Part shown: piece by piece, positions 27,244-37,163 of the stretch
How the letters are laid out: each line of letters begins with the position of its first letter
Position numbering within the stretch: position 1 is the stretch's first letter
Source: an uncultured Persicobacter sp.
GTDB taxonomy: Bacteria; Bacteroidota; Bacteroidia; Cytophagales; Cyclobacteriaceae
Length of the DNA stretch: 64,000 bases
Direction: 5' to 3'
Assembly: GCA_947498325.1 (NCBI GenBank)
Contig: CANMKE010000004.1
Coordinates: forward strand, 186,001-250,000
Translations under genes and position numbers: made by a program
The notes under the pieces: model-generated
The model's input: the letters and a program-made list of their open reading frames with translations, nothing else
The model's database searches: none
Told to the model about the DNA's origin: nothing

Positions 27244-29091
27244 ATGGAAACCAAGACACATACCATGAAAAATAAATACCTTTTACCGCTTATCTTGCTG
27301 ATGCTGTGTTGCTCAACACTTACATTTGCACAAAAAAGCAACCCTCAGCAGGTTTTTCTTAAGGGAAAGGATTTTTACAAGAACCAAAAATACCTGATGG
27401 CTATGGAGGTCTTCCGACCTTTTACTGAAAATGCCTTCAATTCTGACATCAATCCGTATGCGCAATTTTACTACGGACTTTCCGCTTATCAGGCAGGACA
27501 AAAAGAAGTCGCGCGTAATACTTTCCGTAACCTGAGCAACAGTTATCCTTCCTGGAAGCAGATTGACGAAGTTCAGTTTTGGCTTGGACGTTCCTACCTT
27601 GAAGAAGGTAATTACGCCTCTGCTTTTGCCAATTTCGCCAAAATCAAAAACAGTAAAACCAAACAACAGGCACAGGCCTTTCAGGTACTGAATTTTGAAA
27701 AAATTGACCTGTTCAAGCTTCAGGGACTACAGGAGCGTTTCCCTTCTGAAGCAGGATTGGGCGAGGCACTGGCCAACAAAATTATTCAGCAGCCGATCAC
27801 CGAACAAGACCGTGAGCTATTGGCTAAATTGGTCGCTGACTTTAAGCTTGACGGCATCCGATATGCGCATTCTGATATCAGAAAGAGCGAAAGAAAAGCG
27901 GTTTACCATGTGGCCGTGATGTTGCCTTTCAGATACGACACCACCCATCAGTACCAAAACAGAAAAAACTTTTCGTGGCAAATTTATGAAGGTGTGAAGC
28001 AGGCCAAAGAGCAGCTTGGCCGCATGGGCATTCAAATTCAGTTGATGGCTTATGACACCTACAAAGATGAAGCAAAAACCCGTGAGTTCCTCAATGATCC
28101 AGCACTGAAAAAGGTAGACCTGATCATCGGGCCGCTTTATCCTGGACCATCAAAGGCGGTAACCGAATTTTCCTTTGCGCATCAGATCAACATGATCAAC
28201 CCGATTTCCCAAAATACCGATATCATCGCCCAAAACCCGTTCAGCTTCCTGATGAAGCCAAGCAGCAAAACGGTCGGCATTGCGGCAGGGCAATTGGTCA
28301 AAAAAACAATGCCTGAAGTAACTCTTGATGAGCAACTCGATACGCTCAAGCAAAACGTTGTGATTGTTTACACTGATAATAGTAATGACTCCACAACGGC
28401 TTATAACTATATGCAACAGCTCGAAGGTACACATTACCATATTAACCACATTCTGAAAATCAGAAAAGGGGAAGAGCAGTCGGTCATCAACTACTTTACT
28501 GAAAAGGAAGAAGTTGCCATTCCTGACAGCGTTCTGGTAACTTTGCCAGAGGATGCCCCAACGACTGAGGAAAAGTTTGTGATTCGACAGGACAGCATCG
28601 ATCAGGTGATGGTGGCTTCAAGCAATGCTAACCTTGCGGCAAGTGTTTTATCAGCCCTAACTACCCGCGACGATAATATCTCGCTGATCGGGGAGGCCTC
28701 ATGGCTCTCTAATCCGCAAATGCCACTCGATGCCATCACCAAACTGGACACTTACCTGATGGCGCCAAATTATATCGATACCGAAAGCAACAGTTATCAG
28801 GCGTTTGCACAGCGTTATACGGAAAAGGCGAATCAGTTCCCTACCAAGTTCGTTTGCGCGGGCTACGAAGCGCTTTTCACTTTCGGAAAGATGATGAATG
28901 AATTTGGAAACCGCCCACAATTGCAACTCACTGACGGCCCTGTAAAAGGTGCCCTTGTCAATAAACATATTTTTTATTCCGCCAACGATGACCGTTGCGT
29001 TCCTGTGCTTCATTTTGAAGATGGTGACTTTAAAATGGTCGATCAGGTAATCGTCAAAACGGAGGATACTGCCTCCACAGACGACAAATAA
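27244..29091 (+). CDS. TPR plus type 1 periplasmic-binding-fold protein (LpoA/YraM-like)
   Basis: 615 aa from ATG 27244; an ATG at 27265 (MKNKYLLPLILLML) puts the signal peptide at the N-terminus and is probably the true start. The signal peptide ends near QKSNP. Residues about 30-170 are TPR-like (YGLSAYQAGQKEVARNTF, FWLGRSYLEEGNYASAFANF). Residues about 220-600 resemble the PBP1 / LppC-YraM family (VAVMLPFRYD, LIIGPLYPGPSKAV, MINPISQNTDI, SSNANLAASVLSAL). Homologues with this architecture help peptidoglycan synthases or bind ligands in the periplasm. The stop lies 8 bp before hemL, so the two may be co-transcribed. Confidence 0.8.
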   Translation: METKTHTMKNKYLLPLILLMLCCSTLTFAQKSNPQQVFLKGKDFYKNQKYLMAMEVFRPFTENAFNSDINPYAQFYYGLSAYQAGQKEVARNTFRNLSNSYPSWKQIDEVQFWLGRSYLEEGNYASAFANFAKIKNSKTKQQAQAFQVLNFEKIDLFKLQGLQERFPSEAGLGEALANKIIQQPITEQDRELLAKLVADFKLDGIRYAHSDIRKSERKAVYHVAVMLPFRYDTTHQYQNRKNFSWQIYEGVKQAKEQLGRMGIQIQLMAYDTYKDEAKTREFLNDPALKKVDLIIGPLYPGPSKAVTEFSFAHQINMINPISQNTDIIAQNPFSFLMKPSSKTVGIAAGQLVKKTMPEVTLDEQLDTLKQNVVIVYTDNSNDSTTAYNYMQQLEGTHYHINHILKIRKGEEQSVINYFTEKEEVAIPDSVLVTLPEDAPTTEEKFVIRQDSIDQVMVASSNANLAASVLSALTTRDDNISLIGEASWLSNPQMPLDAITKLDTYLMAPNYIDTESNSYQAFAQRYTEKANQFPTKFVCAGYEALFTFGKMMNEFGNRPQLQLTDGPVKGALVNKHIFYSANDDRCVPVLHFEDGDFKMVDQVIVKTEDTASTDDK

Positions 29092-29099
29092 TTTTAGCT

Positions 29100-30392
29100 A
29101 TGATTACTAAAGACAAAAGCCAAGCCTTATTTGAAGAGGCTCAAAATTATATTCCTGGAGGGGTAAACTCTCCTGTACGCGCCTTCAAAGCTGTTGGGGG
29201 CAATCCATTATTCATCAAAAGTGCCAAAGGGGCTTATATGTATGATGTGGATGGCAATGCTTATGTGGACCTGATCAACTCTTGGGGACCAATGATTTTT
29301 GGTCATGCCGACGATGCCGTATTGGAAGCGGTACAAAAAGCCATTCCTGCATCGCTCTCTTTCGGTGCTCCGGGCGCTTCTGAAGTGGAAATCGCCGCTT
29401 TAATCACCGACCTTTTCCCATCGATAGAAAAAGTGCGCATGGTCAACTCCGGAACAGAGGCAACCATGTCGGCCATTCGTTTGGCGCGTGGCTACACTGG
29501 CCGCGAGAAGATGATCAAGTTTGAAGGCTGTTACCACGGTCATGGTGATTCTTTTCTGATTGCTGCCGGTTCAGGTGCGATCACAATGGGAGAACCTAAC
29601 TCACCAGGGGTAACTGTCGGCACAGCCAAAGATACCCTTACAGCACCTTACAATAACCTTGAGGCTGTAAAAACTTTAGTAGCGGCCAACAAAAACGAAG
29701 TAGCGGCGATCATTCTTGAGCCTGTTGCAGGAAACATGGGCTGTGTATTACCGCACGAGGGCTATTTGCAAGGCTTGCGTGAAATTTGCGATCAGGAAGG
29801 AATTCTATTGATTGTGGATGAGGTAATGACAGGCTTCCGTTTAGCGGCAGGTGGAGCACAGGAGGTATTTGATGTTCGTGCAGATATCACTACTCTCGGA
29901 AAAATTATCGGTGGCGGTATGCCCGTAGGTGCCTATGGTGGAAAGCGCGAAATCATGGATTACGTTTCTCCTCAGGGACCGGTATATCAGGCGGGAACGC
30001 TTTCTGGAAACCCAATTTCCATGGCCGCAGGTTTGGCGCAGCTGAACAAGCTGAAAGCTGACAAAGACCTTTATAACCGTCTTGCAGAGAAAACAGAACG
30101 CATTGAAGCAGGGATTAAAAAGAACCTTAAAGAACTTGGGCTGAATTACACGACCAATCGCATCGGTTCTATGTTCACGCTATTTTTCACCGATCAGCAT
30201 GTAACCAATTTCGAGGAAGCCAAAGCATGTGATCTGACCCTCTTCGGTAAATTCTTCAACACCATGCTCGAAGAAGGCGTTTACCTTCCGCCGAGTCAGT
30301 TTGAATCATGGTTTATCTCTGACGCCCTTGGTGATAAAGAAATCGATCAGATTATCAGCGCCTCTTATAAAGCACTGAAAAATTTATCCTAA
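29100..30392 (+). CDS. hemL: Glutamate-1-semialdehyde 2,1-aminomutase
   Basis: 430 aa, usual length. N-terminal YIPGGVNSPVRAFKAVGG; SGTEATMSAIRLAR; GCYHGHGD; PLP lysine K268 in TTLGKIIGGGMPVGAYGG; the preceding VDEVMTGFR binds the cofactor. Converts glutamate-1-semialdehyde to 5-aminolevulinate, the C5 route to heme. Follows the TPR/PBP gene by 8 bp. Confidence 0.98.
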   Translation: MITKDKSQALFEEAQNYIPGGVNSPVRAFKAVGGNPLFIKSAKGAYMYDVDGNAYVDLINSWGPMIFGHADDAVLEAVQKAIPASLSFGAPGASEVEIAALITDLFPSIEKVRMVNSGTEATMSAIRLARGYTGREKMIKFEGCYHGHGDSFLIAAGSGAITMGEPNSPGVTVGTAKDTLTAPYNNLEAVKTLVAANKNEVAAIILEPVAGNMGCVLPHEGYLQGLREICDQEGILLIVDEVMTGFRLAAGGAQEVFDVRADITTLGKIIGGGMPVGAYGGKREIMDYVSPQGPVYQAGTLSGNPISMAAGLAQLNKLKADKDLYNRLAEKTERIEAGIKKNLKELGLNYTTNRIGSMFTLFFTDQHVTNFEEAKACDLTLFGKFFNTMLEEGVYLPPSQFESWFISDALGDKEIDQIISASYKALKNLS

Positions 30393-30763
30393 AACAGCGG
30401 TGGAGCAAATAAGACTTCAGCAGTATTGCATACCATGCAACAGCTGATACGTGCGTGGCGATCGGTGGACTCCCCTCCTCCGATCCCCACGCACAAGTCT
30501 ACTCCTGACTTTTTGTGAAACGGCAGTTCGGTCGCCTTTAAAGAAACCGACTTTGGATTTCCATGAATAATATTGGATAGGACGCCTTAAATACACCGCT
30601 TTTTTTACCTCAAATATTACATTTAAATATACTGCTCACTCCCCTTATTCGGTGACTTTGTCTTTAAATGAACGATACTCCATATACTCTTTTTATACTA
30701 AAAATGGATTATCACACTTTTTTAGTATATTGAGGCTTAAAGTTAATATTTTTATAATATTAC
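30393..30763. other. Intergenic region with hairpins after hemL
   Basis: No ORF. TTGCAT-acc-ATGCAA and a GC-rich stem at 30451-30494 (15 bp, one mismatch) lie close together. The last 100 bp are AT-rich and probably hold the promoter of the gene at 30764. Confidence 0.5.
30451..30494 (+). other. Long GC-rich hairpin without T-run
   Basis: GTGCGTGGCGATCGG pairs with CCGATCCCCACGCAC except for one C:C mismatch; loop of 14 nt. The sequence after it (AAGTCTACTCCTG) is not a terminator tail, so it may stabilise the hemL 3' end, act in termination with a factor, or belong to an sRNA. Confidence 0.5.
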
Positions 30764-31849
30764 ATGAATCTCAACATTAACCCAACAGCTGTGCTTATGG
30801 CGCGGATACCTTTTATCTCGACCGTCTTTTTAGGTCTCCTATTTCATATTCCTGCTTTTGCTCAATCTGTAAAAAGCGTGACTTACGATGAACTCTATGA
30901 CGAACCATACGAGATCAATAAGTTATTTATGAAACTTCAGCCCGTAATCACAGAATACAACAGCATTAATATGTATGTTGGTTTTGGATTGGAGGCCGAG
31001 TATTACCACGAGTCCCTACTGGACATCAAGGCCAATTTCAGAAGATCCTACGGGCAAAAATTTGACCTGATGCAGGACCTTTCCAGCAAGAACAATATCC
31101 AGACGGTGAATAATATCCCTACGGTCACCAAAGCGGCGATGTCGGGAGAATTAATCGGTACTTACCATATCAAAGACTTTGAAAAGGATACTGAAACCAA
31201 GATGATCCTTTACCGAAGCAGCTACCGCCGCAGCAACAAGTGGCGATCAAAAGTACCTGATCACATTAAGGTTCCTTCAAAAGTCCGCAAAATTATCGGT
31301 GGACGTTTCGGCCCTTATTTTCAAGGTTCAGGTATGGATGTCAGGCTGGCAATGGACAAACAAGGTATTGAGAGCCTTCAGGGCGCAGGACCTGAAAATG
31401 TCGATCAAACCCTGACCCCTAACGATCCAAACCAATTCCCTGATGGCGTTCCGTCATTATACACCAATCAGTCGTCACTCGGCTTTGCATTGGGGGGATC
31501 ACTCTCCTGGATCAAGAATTTTGCAATTAAGCCGACAAGAACGTTCGCCTCTACAGCAAGTGACATGATCATCACGACTTATTTTGATGTGCTGATCGCC
31601 CCTTGGAACACGATAGAGAACTTCAATTATAAAGGTGTAGAATATGACGCTTCAGTAATTAAACATACCGCTGTAGGGTTCCGAGCAGGCGTCGACGGAA
31701 AATTCAACCGAGAATTTGGCTGGGGTTACGGCGCCGAAATGGGGATGCGCCCAGGTGTTCAAAAACAAACATTTTTTGCCGTTATAAAAATCAGTATTCC
31801 AATTTTCAGCACCAACCTGAACCACGAAGTGGAAGCGTTCAGCAAGTAA
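30764..31849 (+). CDS. Exported beta-barrel-like protein, unknown function
   Basis: 361 aa. An extended N-terminus (MNLNINPTAVLMARIPFISTVFLGLLFHIPAFAQ) ends in a signal cleavage motif; Met12 is an alternative start. The mature part alternates hydrophobic/polar strands with aromatic ends (VGFGLEAEYYHESL, GFALGGSLSWIKNF, MIITTYFDVLIAPWN, VGFRAGVDGKF), suggesting an outer-membrane beta-barrel. I recognise no named family. Its own terminator follows at 31866. Confidence 0.65.
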   Translation: MNLNINPTAVLMARIPFISTVFLGLLFHIPAFAQSVKSVTYDELYDEPYEINKLFMKLQPVITEYNSINMYVGFGLEAEYYHESLLDIKANFRRSYGQKFDLMQDLSSKNNIQTVNNIPTVTKAAMSGELIGTYHIKDFEKDTETKMILYRSSYRRSNKWRSKVPDHIKVPSKVRKIIGGRFGPYFQGSGMDVRLAMDKQGIESLQGAGPENVDQTLTPNDPNQFPDGVPSLYTNQSSLGFALGGSLSWIKNFAIKPTRTFASTASDMIITTYFDVLIAPWNTIENFNYKGVEYDASVIKHTAVGFRAGVDGKFNREFGWGYGAEMGMRPGVQKQTFFAVIKISIPIFSTNLNHEVEAFSK

Positions 31850-31865
31850 GAAAATAACATAAAAC

Positions 31866-31897
31866 AAAAAGCCTGTTGATCAACGGGCTTTTTATTT
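31866..31897 (+). terminator. Terminator
   Basis: AAAAAGCC…GGCTTTTT stem around a TTGATCAA core, followed by TATTT. Confidence 0.85.
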
Positions 31898-31971
31898 GAC
31901 AAAACCAACATTACGCAAATAGTTTTAGATTTTATTCGTATTTTTACAAAAGACCAATCACCTATTATTAT

Positions 31972-32709
31972 ATGTTCTTTAAAGTGATCAAGATTTCTCT
32001 CGGTTTAGCATTCGTTAGTTTGCTCTTCACAGCAAATAGTGCTTTAGCCCAACTGATTGACTCCAAAGAGAGTACCATTTCAGTGGAAGCTACAGGAATG
32101 TTTTCTGCGAGTCCTGATATTGTCAATTTATCCATTAACCTTGAAGGGCGCGACGAGATATTTGCCCGGGCACTGGATTTGCTCAATACCAAATCCGAAA
32201 ATATCACAGAAGCATTGCTTAAAGCAGGCTTGAAAAAAGAACAGCTGTTTACCGCCGATTATCAAATCAGGCAAAATATGCAATACAACAAGGAAAGCCG
32301 TAAAAGTGAAATTGTTGGATATATTGCCAGCCATGCACTGACGCTGCAACTTCCTTTAGATAACCAGCAGATCAAAAAAGTCATTTCAGCCATCAGTAAG
32401 GCAGATGCCAACGCGCTCTTTCACGTCTCTTTTGCCCTGAAAGACGCCAATAAAGCCAAGGAAAAAGCGCTTGCCAATGCAGTGCTGCAGGCACAGCAAA
32501 AAGCACTGATCATTTGCAAAGCCGCTGACCTCAAACTTGGCAGCATTAACCGTGTGGAATTCAACGAACAGTTTGGCGGAACACCTTACCAGCGATTAAA
32601 TGGGGCGAAAAAATACGATATGGAAATGAGTAGTAATGTCCCTGAATTTACCCCTTCAAACATCACCGTAACGCAGTCTGTGAAAATTCTATATAATTTT
32701 GAGCAATAG
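31972..32709 (+). CDS. SIMPL (DUF541) domain periplasmic protein
   Basis: 245 aa. Signal peptide ISLGLAFVSLLFTANSALAQ. SIMPL features: STISVEATGMFSASPDIVNLSINLEGRDE at the mature N-terminus, AGLKKEQLFTADYQIRQNM, and IGYI-like dimer strand (IVGYIASHALTLQL). The long helix with AKEKALANAVLQAQQKALIICKAADLKLG precedes the closing strands. SIMPL proteins form oligomeric periplasmic rings of unclear function. Followed by a 74-aa ORF. Confidence 0.9.
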   Translation: MFFKVIKISLGLAFVSLLFTANSALAQLIDSKESTISVEATGMFSASPDIVNLSINLEGRDEIFARALDLLNTKSENITEALLKAGLKKEQLFTADYQIRQNMQYNKESRKSEIVGYIASHALTLQLPLDNQQIKKVISAISKADANALFHVSFALKDANKAKEKALANAVLQAQQKALIICKAADLKLGSINRVEFNEQFGGTPYQRLNGAKKYDMEMSSNVPEFTPSNITVTQSVKILYNFEQ

Positions 32710-32786
32710 TTACGGTTTTCTAACTTAGAAAGCACTACTCATAATAGAAAGACAATAAGTGAATTACCTATATTAAATATCCCGAC

Positions 32787-33011
32787 ATGAAAAAAAGTAT
32801 CTTCCTTTTTGGGGTTGTACAAACGATCGTTTGGGGATTGTTTTTTCTGAACACTGACAAGGAAAATAATGCGAATGAATTGGCAAATCCACAACAATGG
32901 ACACCCGACCAGCAGGCTAATTTTCCCTTTCTGACTAAAAACACCTTAGAAAAACAATTACAAAAAGATCAATTGGAGCAGGCGAAAGAGCCGCTTATTT
33001 ATACCAATTAA
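32787..33011 (+). CDS. Small single-TM protein
   Basis: 74 aa. N-terminal TM/signal anchor KKSIFLFGVVQTIVWGLFFL, then a Gln/Asn/Lys-rich tail (NPQQWTPDQQANFPF…). It sits 77 bp after the SIMPL gene and directly before a strong terminator, which supports a real transcript. No family recognised. Confidence 0.5.
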   Translation: MKKSIFLFGVVQTIVWGLFFLNTDKENNANELANPQQWTPDQQANFPFLTKNTLEKQLQKDQLEQAKEPLIYTN

Positions 33012-33052
33012 CTCCATCGGAGGCCCCCCATTTTAGTCTCCACCTTAATAAC

Positions 33053-33098
33053 AGTCCAATAATCCTTAGTGATACTAAGTATTATTGGACTTTTTTTT
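33053..33098 (+). terminator. Strong terminator
   Basis: AGTCCAATAAT / ATTATTGGACT with an inner CTTAG/CTAAG, followed by eight T. Confidence 0.92.
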
Positions 33099-33269
33099 GT
33101 GCCTGCGCACCGCTCCGCCCCACCTATCAAGGTTATGCCCCGCTGAACTGAAATCATTTTGAATTCTTCAATCAATCGTTCAACTTGCCGGTGTGTATCC
33201 ATCAATCATCAACCTCACCGAACAGGTGTACGCCTCCGACCACAATACTGTCCGAAAGCGTACACAATT

Positions 33270-33277
33270 TAATTTTG
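33270..33277 (+). promoter_or_regulatory. -7 consensus for the beta-barrel receptor gene
   Basis: TAATTTTG is an exact TAnnTTTG match 104 bp before the ATG at 33382. It lies downstream of the longer ORF's start at 33193, which argues for 33382 as the real start. Confidence 0.45.
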
Positions 33278-33381
33278 CGTCCGCCAAAATAGGCCATAGG
33301 AGCTCTAAAACCGCCTATAAAGTAATTGGCACACCTTTTTCAATAAAGACGGAAACAACTATTTATTCAACTCAATTCAAC

Positions 33382-35742
33382 ATGTCGAAATACCTCTACC
33401 TACTTTTATTATGCTGCCTACCGATGGTTTCCAATGCGGCAAATAGCACCGGAGAAGAATTACTGAAGGGATTTATTAAGGGGCGCATCATCGATGCCAG
33501 CACAGAGGAAGGCGTACCCTACGCATCAATTATTATTGCACAGGACGGTAAAACAGTCGGTGGAAACATCACAGATACCGATGGTCGTTTTATTGTGAAA
33601 GACCTTCAGGAGGGCAACTACCTGCTGACGGTTCAGTTCATGGGCTATGAATCTAAAAGCCTTCCTGTTTCCGTAGGAAAAAAAGCCGATCAAAATGTCG
33701 GACTCATCAAAATTAAGCCGTCGGATAAAGTCCTCGATGGTGTAACAGTAAGCAGCGAGCGCATTAAAGTACAGCAGCAATTGGGTAAAAAGGTCGTCAA
33801 TATAACGCCTGAACTCATCGCCGGAAATACCAATATTGCTGAAGTGCTACAACAAATTCCGGATGTCAATATTGATGGCGATGGCAAAATCAGCCTTCGT
33901 GGAGAAAGTAATGTAAGGGTACTGATCGACAATAAACCTACACAGCTCTCTGCTGAAGAGGCGCTGAAGTCCCTTTCCCCTGAACTGGTAGACCGCATTG
34001 ACGTGATCACTAATCCGTCAGCAAAATATGACCCTGAAGGGCTTTCAGGCATCATCAATATTATCACCAAAAAGAACAACATTAAAGGCTTTAATGGAGC
34101 TACTCGCCTTTCGCTGGGAACCAACGATAAATATATGGGAGGCATGAACTTTAATTACCGGGTCAATAAGTTCAACTTTTTTGTTGAGGCCAATGCCGCA
34201 AAAAGGCGTTTCGTCAACGAAAAAGGATTTACAAGAACTTTCGATAATACTGAAAATGTACTTTCCCAAAATCAGACCGTGGGCGAAAACTCAGGCTTTC
34301 AGCAATACAAAATCGGTACCGATTATTTTATTGACTCGGTCAACACCCTTTCCTTTTACTACCAGTATTTTAAATGGCAACAAGAGGGTAAAAACCCTTT
34401 TGAACAAAACCTGGAAGATGCACAGAATAAATCTACCATTTTGGGTAACAGCACCAGCAAAAACGTCAATGAAGGCCATCAGTTTGACCTGAATTACCGA
34501 CGGGATTTTAAAAATGGCTTTCTGGAGAGTGATCTTTGGGCAATGGATGGACATGGGCAGTTCAGTACCAGTAACAGCCAACATGAGCATGGTGGTACGG
34601 GAACACTGAATCAGCGCAACTCCAACTTTTTCACCTTCCAGATATTTGTTCCTTCTTTTGATTATACGCTGAACATCAATAAAAAACACAAAGTGGAACT
34701 GGGCTACAAAGGAGAATACCTTGATGCTTTCTCGAACAGTGAAAACTTCAATGGCAGTGAACTTCACCAGTTTGGCTACGATTACAATGGGGCAATTTCT
34801 GGGCTGTACAGTACCTATTCCACACAAATAAATAAATTGCAATTGCAGGCAGGTTTAAGAGCCGAACGTGCAAGTCAAACCGGAATCATCAAAAAAGAAG
34901 GCCAGGACACCCCTTTTACTTACAGTTATAACAGCCTGTTTCCAAGCCTGACGATCGTAGAACCTCTCAATAAAAAATCGACCATCGGCTTTAGTTACAG
35001 CCGCCGTGTTCGCCGTCCGAACATTGATCAGATTGCGCCTTTTGAGGTATATTCAGATCCGCAGAATGTTCAACGAGGCAACCCCAATCTAAAGCCTTCT
35101 TTCACCAACTCTCTGGAGTTAAGCTATAACCTGAATGGTGAAAAATACTCCTTGTCGGTCAGTCCATATACCCGACTCGGAAATGATGTGATCCGTTCCT
35201 ACAGCTTTTTCGACGAGCAACTACAGGCCAATGTCTCTACCTTCGATAACCTGGGCTCGGTACAAACTTATGGACTTTCACTCAGTGGGGATGTTACCTT
35301 GTTCAAATGGTGGACAACTTCTGGTGGTGTTGATCTCACGCACATCGATTTCAATGATACAACCTACAACATCCCCAACCGCCCGAACATGAATACCAAC
35401 TTCAAATGGAATAATACCTTTACACTTCCTGCGAAATTCAAGCTGGTGACCAATGCCAATTACAGTGGTTATAATTACGGGCTGCAGAATACTTCAGACC
35501 CTGCTTACGCACTGACCATGACCCTGAGCCGAAACATCCTTCAGAATAAAGGAAACCTTTCTTTGAGAGCACAGAACATCGTTTATTCAGGCTACCGCAA
35601 CCACGTGTACGGACTCGGATTTGAGGAAGAAAACTTCTATATCGGCGAGCAGCCGATTTATACGGTGAATTTCTCTTACCGATTCGGCAACATGAAAATC
35701 GCTGGCCGTAAACGGAAGATCAATACACAGGGAGGGCTATAA
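33382..35742 (+). CDS. Outer-membrane beta-barrel receptor with CarboxypepD_reg-like domain
   Basis: 786 aa from ATG 33382. Signal peptide MSKYLYLLLLCCLPMVSNA. Residues about 28-110 are a carboxypeptidase regulatory-like fold (GRIIDASTEEGVPYASIII, GGNITDTDGRFIVKDLQEGNYLL). A TonB-type plug follows (LQQIPDVNIDGDGKISLRGESNVRVLIDNKP…, LVDRIDVITNPSAKYDPEG). The barrel ends in a Phe-rich strand (YTVNFSYRFGNMK). This is the OMP_b-brl_3 group, which resembles TonB-dependent receptors but is not SusC. No SusD partner is present. A Crp/Fnr regulator follows 36 bp later and may control it. Confidence 0.88.
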   Translation: MSKYLYLLLLCCLPMVSNAANSTGEELLKGFIKGRIIDASTEEGVPYASIIIAQDGKTVGGNITDTDGRFIVKDLQEGNYLLTVQFMGYESKSLPVSVGKKADQNVGLIKIKPSDKVLDGVTVSSERIKVQQQLGKKVVNITPELIAGNTNIAEVLQQIPDVNIDGDGKISLRGESNVRVLIDNKPTQLSAEEALKSLSPELVDRIDVITNPSAKYDPEGLSGIINIITKKNNIKGFNGATRLSLGTNDKYMGGMNFNYRVNKFNFFVEANAAKRRFVNEKGFTRTFDNTENVLSQNQTVGENSGFQQYKIGTDYFIDSVNTLSFYYQYFKWQQEGKNPFEQNLEDAQNKSTILGNSTSKNVNEGHQFDLNYRRDFKNGFLESDLWAMDGHGQFSTSNSQHEHGGTGTLNQRNSNFFTFQIFVPSFDYTLNINKKHKVELGYKGEYLDAFSNSENFNGSELHQFGYDYNGAISGLYSTYSTQINKLQLQAGLRAERASQTGIIKKEGQDTPFTYSYNSLFPSLTIVEPLNKKSTIGFSYSRRVRRPNIDQIAPFEVYSDPQNVQRGNPNLKPSFTNSLELSYNLNGEKYSLSVSPYTRLGNDVIRSYSFFDEQLQANVSTFDNLGSVQTYGLSLSGDVTLFKWWTTSGGVDLTHIDFNDTTYNIPNRPNMNTNFKWNNTFTLPAKFKLVTNANYSGYNYGLQNTSDPAYALTMTLSRNILQNKGNLSLRAQNIVYSGYRNHVYGLGFEEENFYIGEQPIYTVNFSYRFGNMKIAGRKRKINTQGGL

Positions 35743-35778
35743 ACGACCTGAAAACAATGGGGCAGATGAATCGGTATC

Positions 35779-36387
35779 GTGCTGAGAGCGGTTAATCTGC
35801 CCCTAAATCACAACATTTTGATTCATACTGATTTTATAAACATCCTGAAAAAAGTCAAAGAATTGGATGCAGCGGCATATGATTCTTTAATTTCAAACTT
35901 TCATCATGCGCACTGCGACAAGGGCAAGCACCTCCTTCGTTCGCAAAATACCTGCGATGCCATTTTTTTTATTGAGTCAGGAATACTCCGAGAATATACC
36001 CTGGCCAACGACAAAGAATATAACATTTGGTTCTCATTCGAAGGAAGCATCGTCTGTGATCTTCAAAGCTTTACCCATGGACATCGGTCAAAAAAAAATA
36101 TCCAGTGTTTATCAGCAGTTCGTTATCGCTACATTAAGCGACAAGATCTTGTAAAACTGGCTTCACAATATCATGTAATTGAAACCTTTTACCGCAAGAT
36201 GGTCGAAGTGTACTTTATTGAGGTGGAAGACCGATTGCTGAGAATGCAAACTCTCAACGCTAAATCACACTATGATTATCTTCTGAAGCATTACCCGCAC
36301 TTCATTAAAGCGATTTCATTAACTCACTTGGCCTCTTTTCTGGGGATCACCAAAGAATCACTAAGTAGAATTCGCCGACAAAAATAA
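35779..36387 (+). CDS. Crp/Fnr-family transcription regulator
   Basis: 202 aa from GTG 35779. cNMP-binding-like beta-barrel (FHHAHCDKGKHLLRSQNTCDAIFFIESGILREYTL…, IVCDLQSFTHG) and a dimerisation helix. A C-terminal helix-turn-helix follows (ISLTHLASFLGITKESLSRIRRQK). No Fe-S cysteine cluster is seen. Regulators of this Bacteroidota subgroup often control the adjacent transporter gene. The start is uncertain because no ATG or Shine-Dalgarno sequence precedes it. Confidence 0.88.
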   Translation: MLRAVNLPLNHNILIHTDFINILKKVKELDAAAYDSLISNFHHAHCDKGKHLLRSQNTCDAIFFIESGILREYTLANDKEYNIWFSFEGSIVCDLQSFTHGHRSKKNIQCLSAVRYRYIKRQDLVKLASQYHVIETFYRKMVEVYFIEVEDRLLRMQTLNAKSHYDYLLKHYPHFIKAISLTHLASFLGITKESLSRIRRQK

Positions 36388-36531
36388 GGTCAGCGACATT
36401 TCCCTCCTGATTTCGCAGCCCTGGCCACCATGCAAATAAATCGATTTCAAGTAGGCATATATTTTATCAAATGATAATTTTTCGGTGAACACAACTCACT
36501 ATCTTTACTTGCAAACCAACGATAAAACACC

Positions 36532-37131
36532 ATGAGACTCGCAACAAGGGCAGACAAGGAAACTGTCGTAAACATCCTCAAGCTTGCATTTAATGAATAC
36601 CGACAAACACACTGGGCACTGAAAGCGGAGGAAAACCCCAAACGACTGGAATACCTTTTCCGATATACTTTTGACGAAAATATTGAAATCGGTAAAATAT
36701 ACCTCAACGCCGAAAATAGCGCTGTTGCCATCTGGAATACCAACAAAAAAAGTCCTTTCAACTTCAGGCTGTTAATCGCAAAGTTCAAGCTGATTTTTCG
36801 CATGGGGCTACCGGTGATCTTTCGGCTGATCGAGCTGGAGAGATTACTTTACCTCAAATTCCCAAAAAAATCAGATTACGACCACCTGCATATGCTTGGG
36901 GTGATTCCTACTGAACAGGGAAAGGGGCACGCAAAACAATTATTACTTCCCATACTTGATAAAATGGCGACTGAAGGGAGACCTGTTTACCTTGAAACTG
37001 GCGCTAAAAAGAATGTCAATATCTACAACAAGCTGGGCTTTTCGGTCATTCATATCCAAAAATATGGAGATTACGATCTGCACATCATGAGGAAAGCCCC
37101 AACACAAGTTCCCGCCGAATTAACAAAGTAA
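36532..37131 (+). CDS. GNAT-family N-acetyltransferase
   Basis: 199 aa. Acetyl-CoA motif GVIPTEQGKGHAKQLLLPIL (Q/R-x-x-G-x-G/A type) and the terminal YLETGAKKNVNIYNKLGFSVI. N-terminal substrate-binding half (MRLATRADKETVVNILKLAFNEY). The substrate cannot be read from sequence. A TATCTTTA element (7 of 8 to TAnnTTTG) lies 25 bp upstream. Confidence 0.88.
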   Translation: MRLATRADKETVVNILKLAFNEYRQTHWALKAEENPKRLEYLFRYTFDENIEIGKIYLNAENSAVAIWNTNKKSPFNFRLLIAKFKLIFRMGLPVIFRLIELERLLYLKFPKKSDYDHLHMLGVIPTEQGKGHAKQLLLPILDKMATEGRPVYLETGAKKNVNIYNKLGFSVIHIQKYGDYDLHIMRKAPTQVPAELTK

Positions 37132-37163
37132 TTTCCAGCGGCGATCAACGTCAGCTTGATCAT

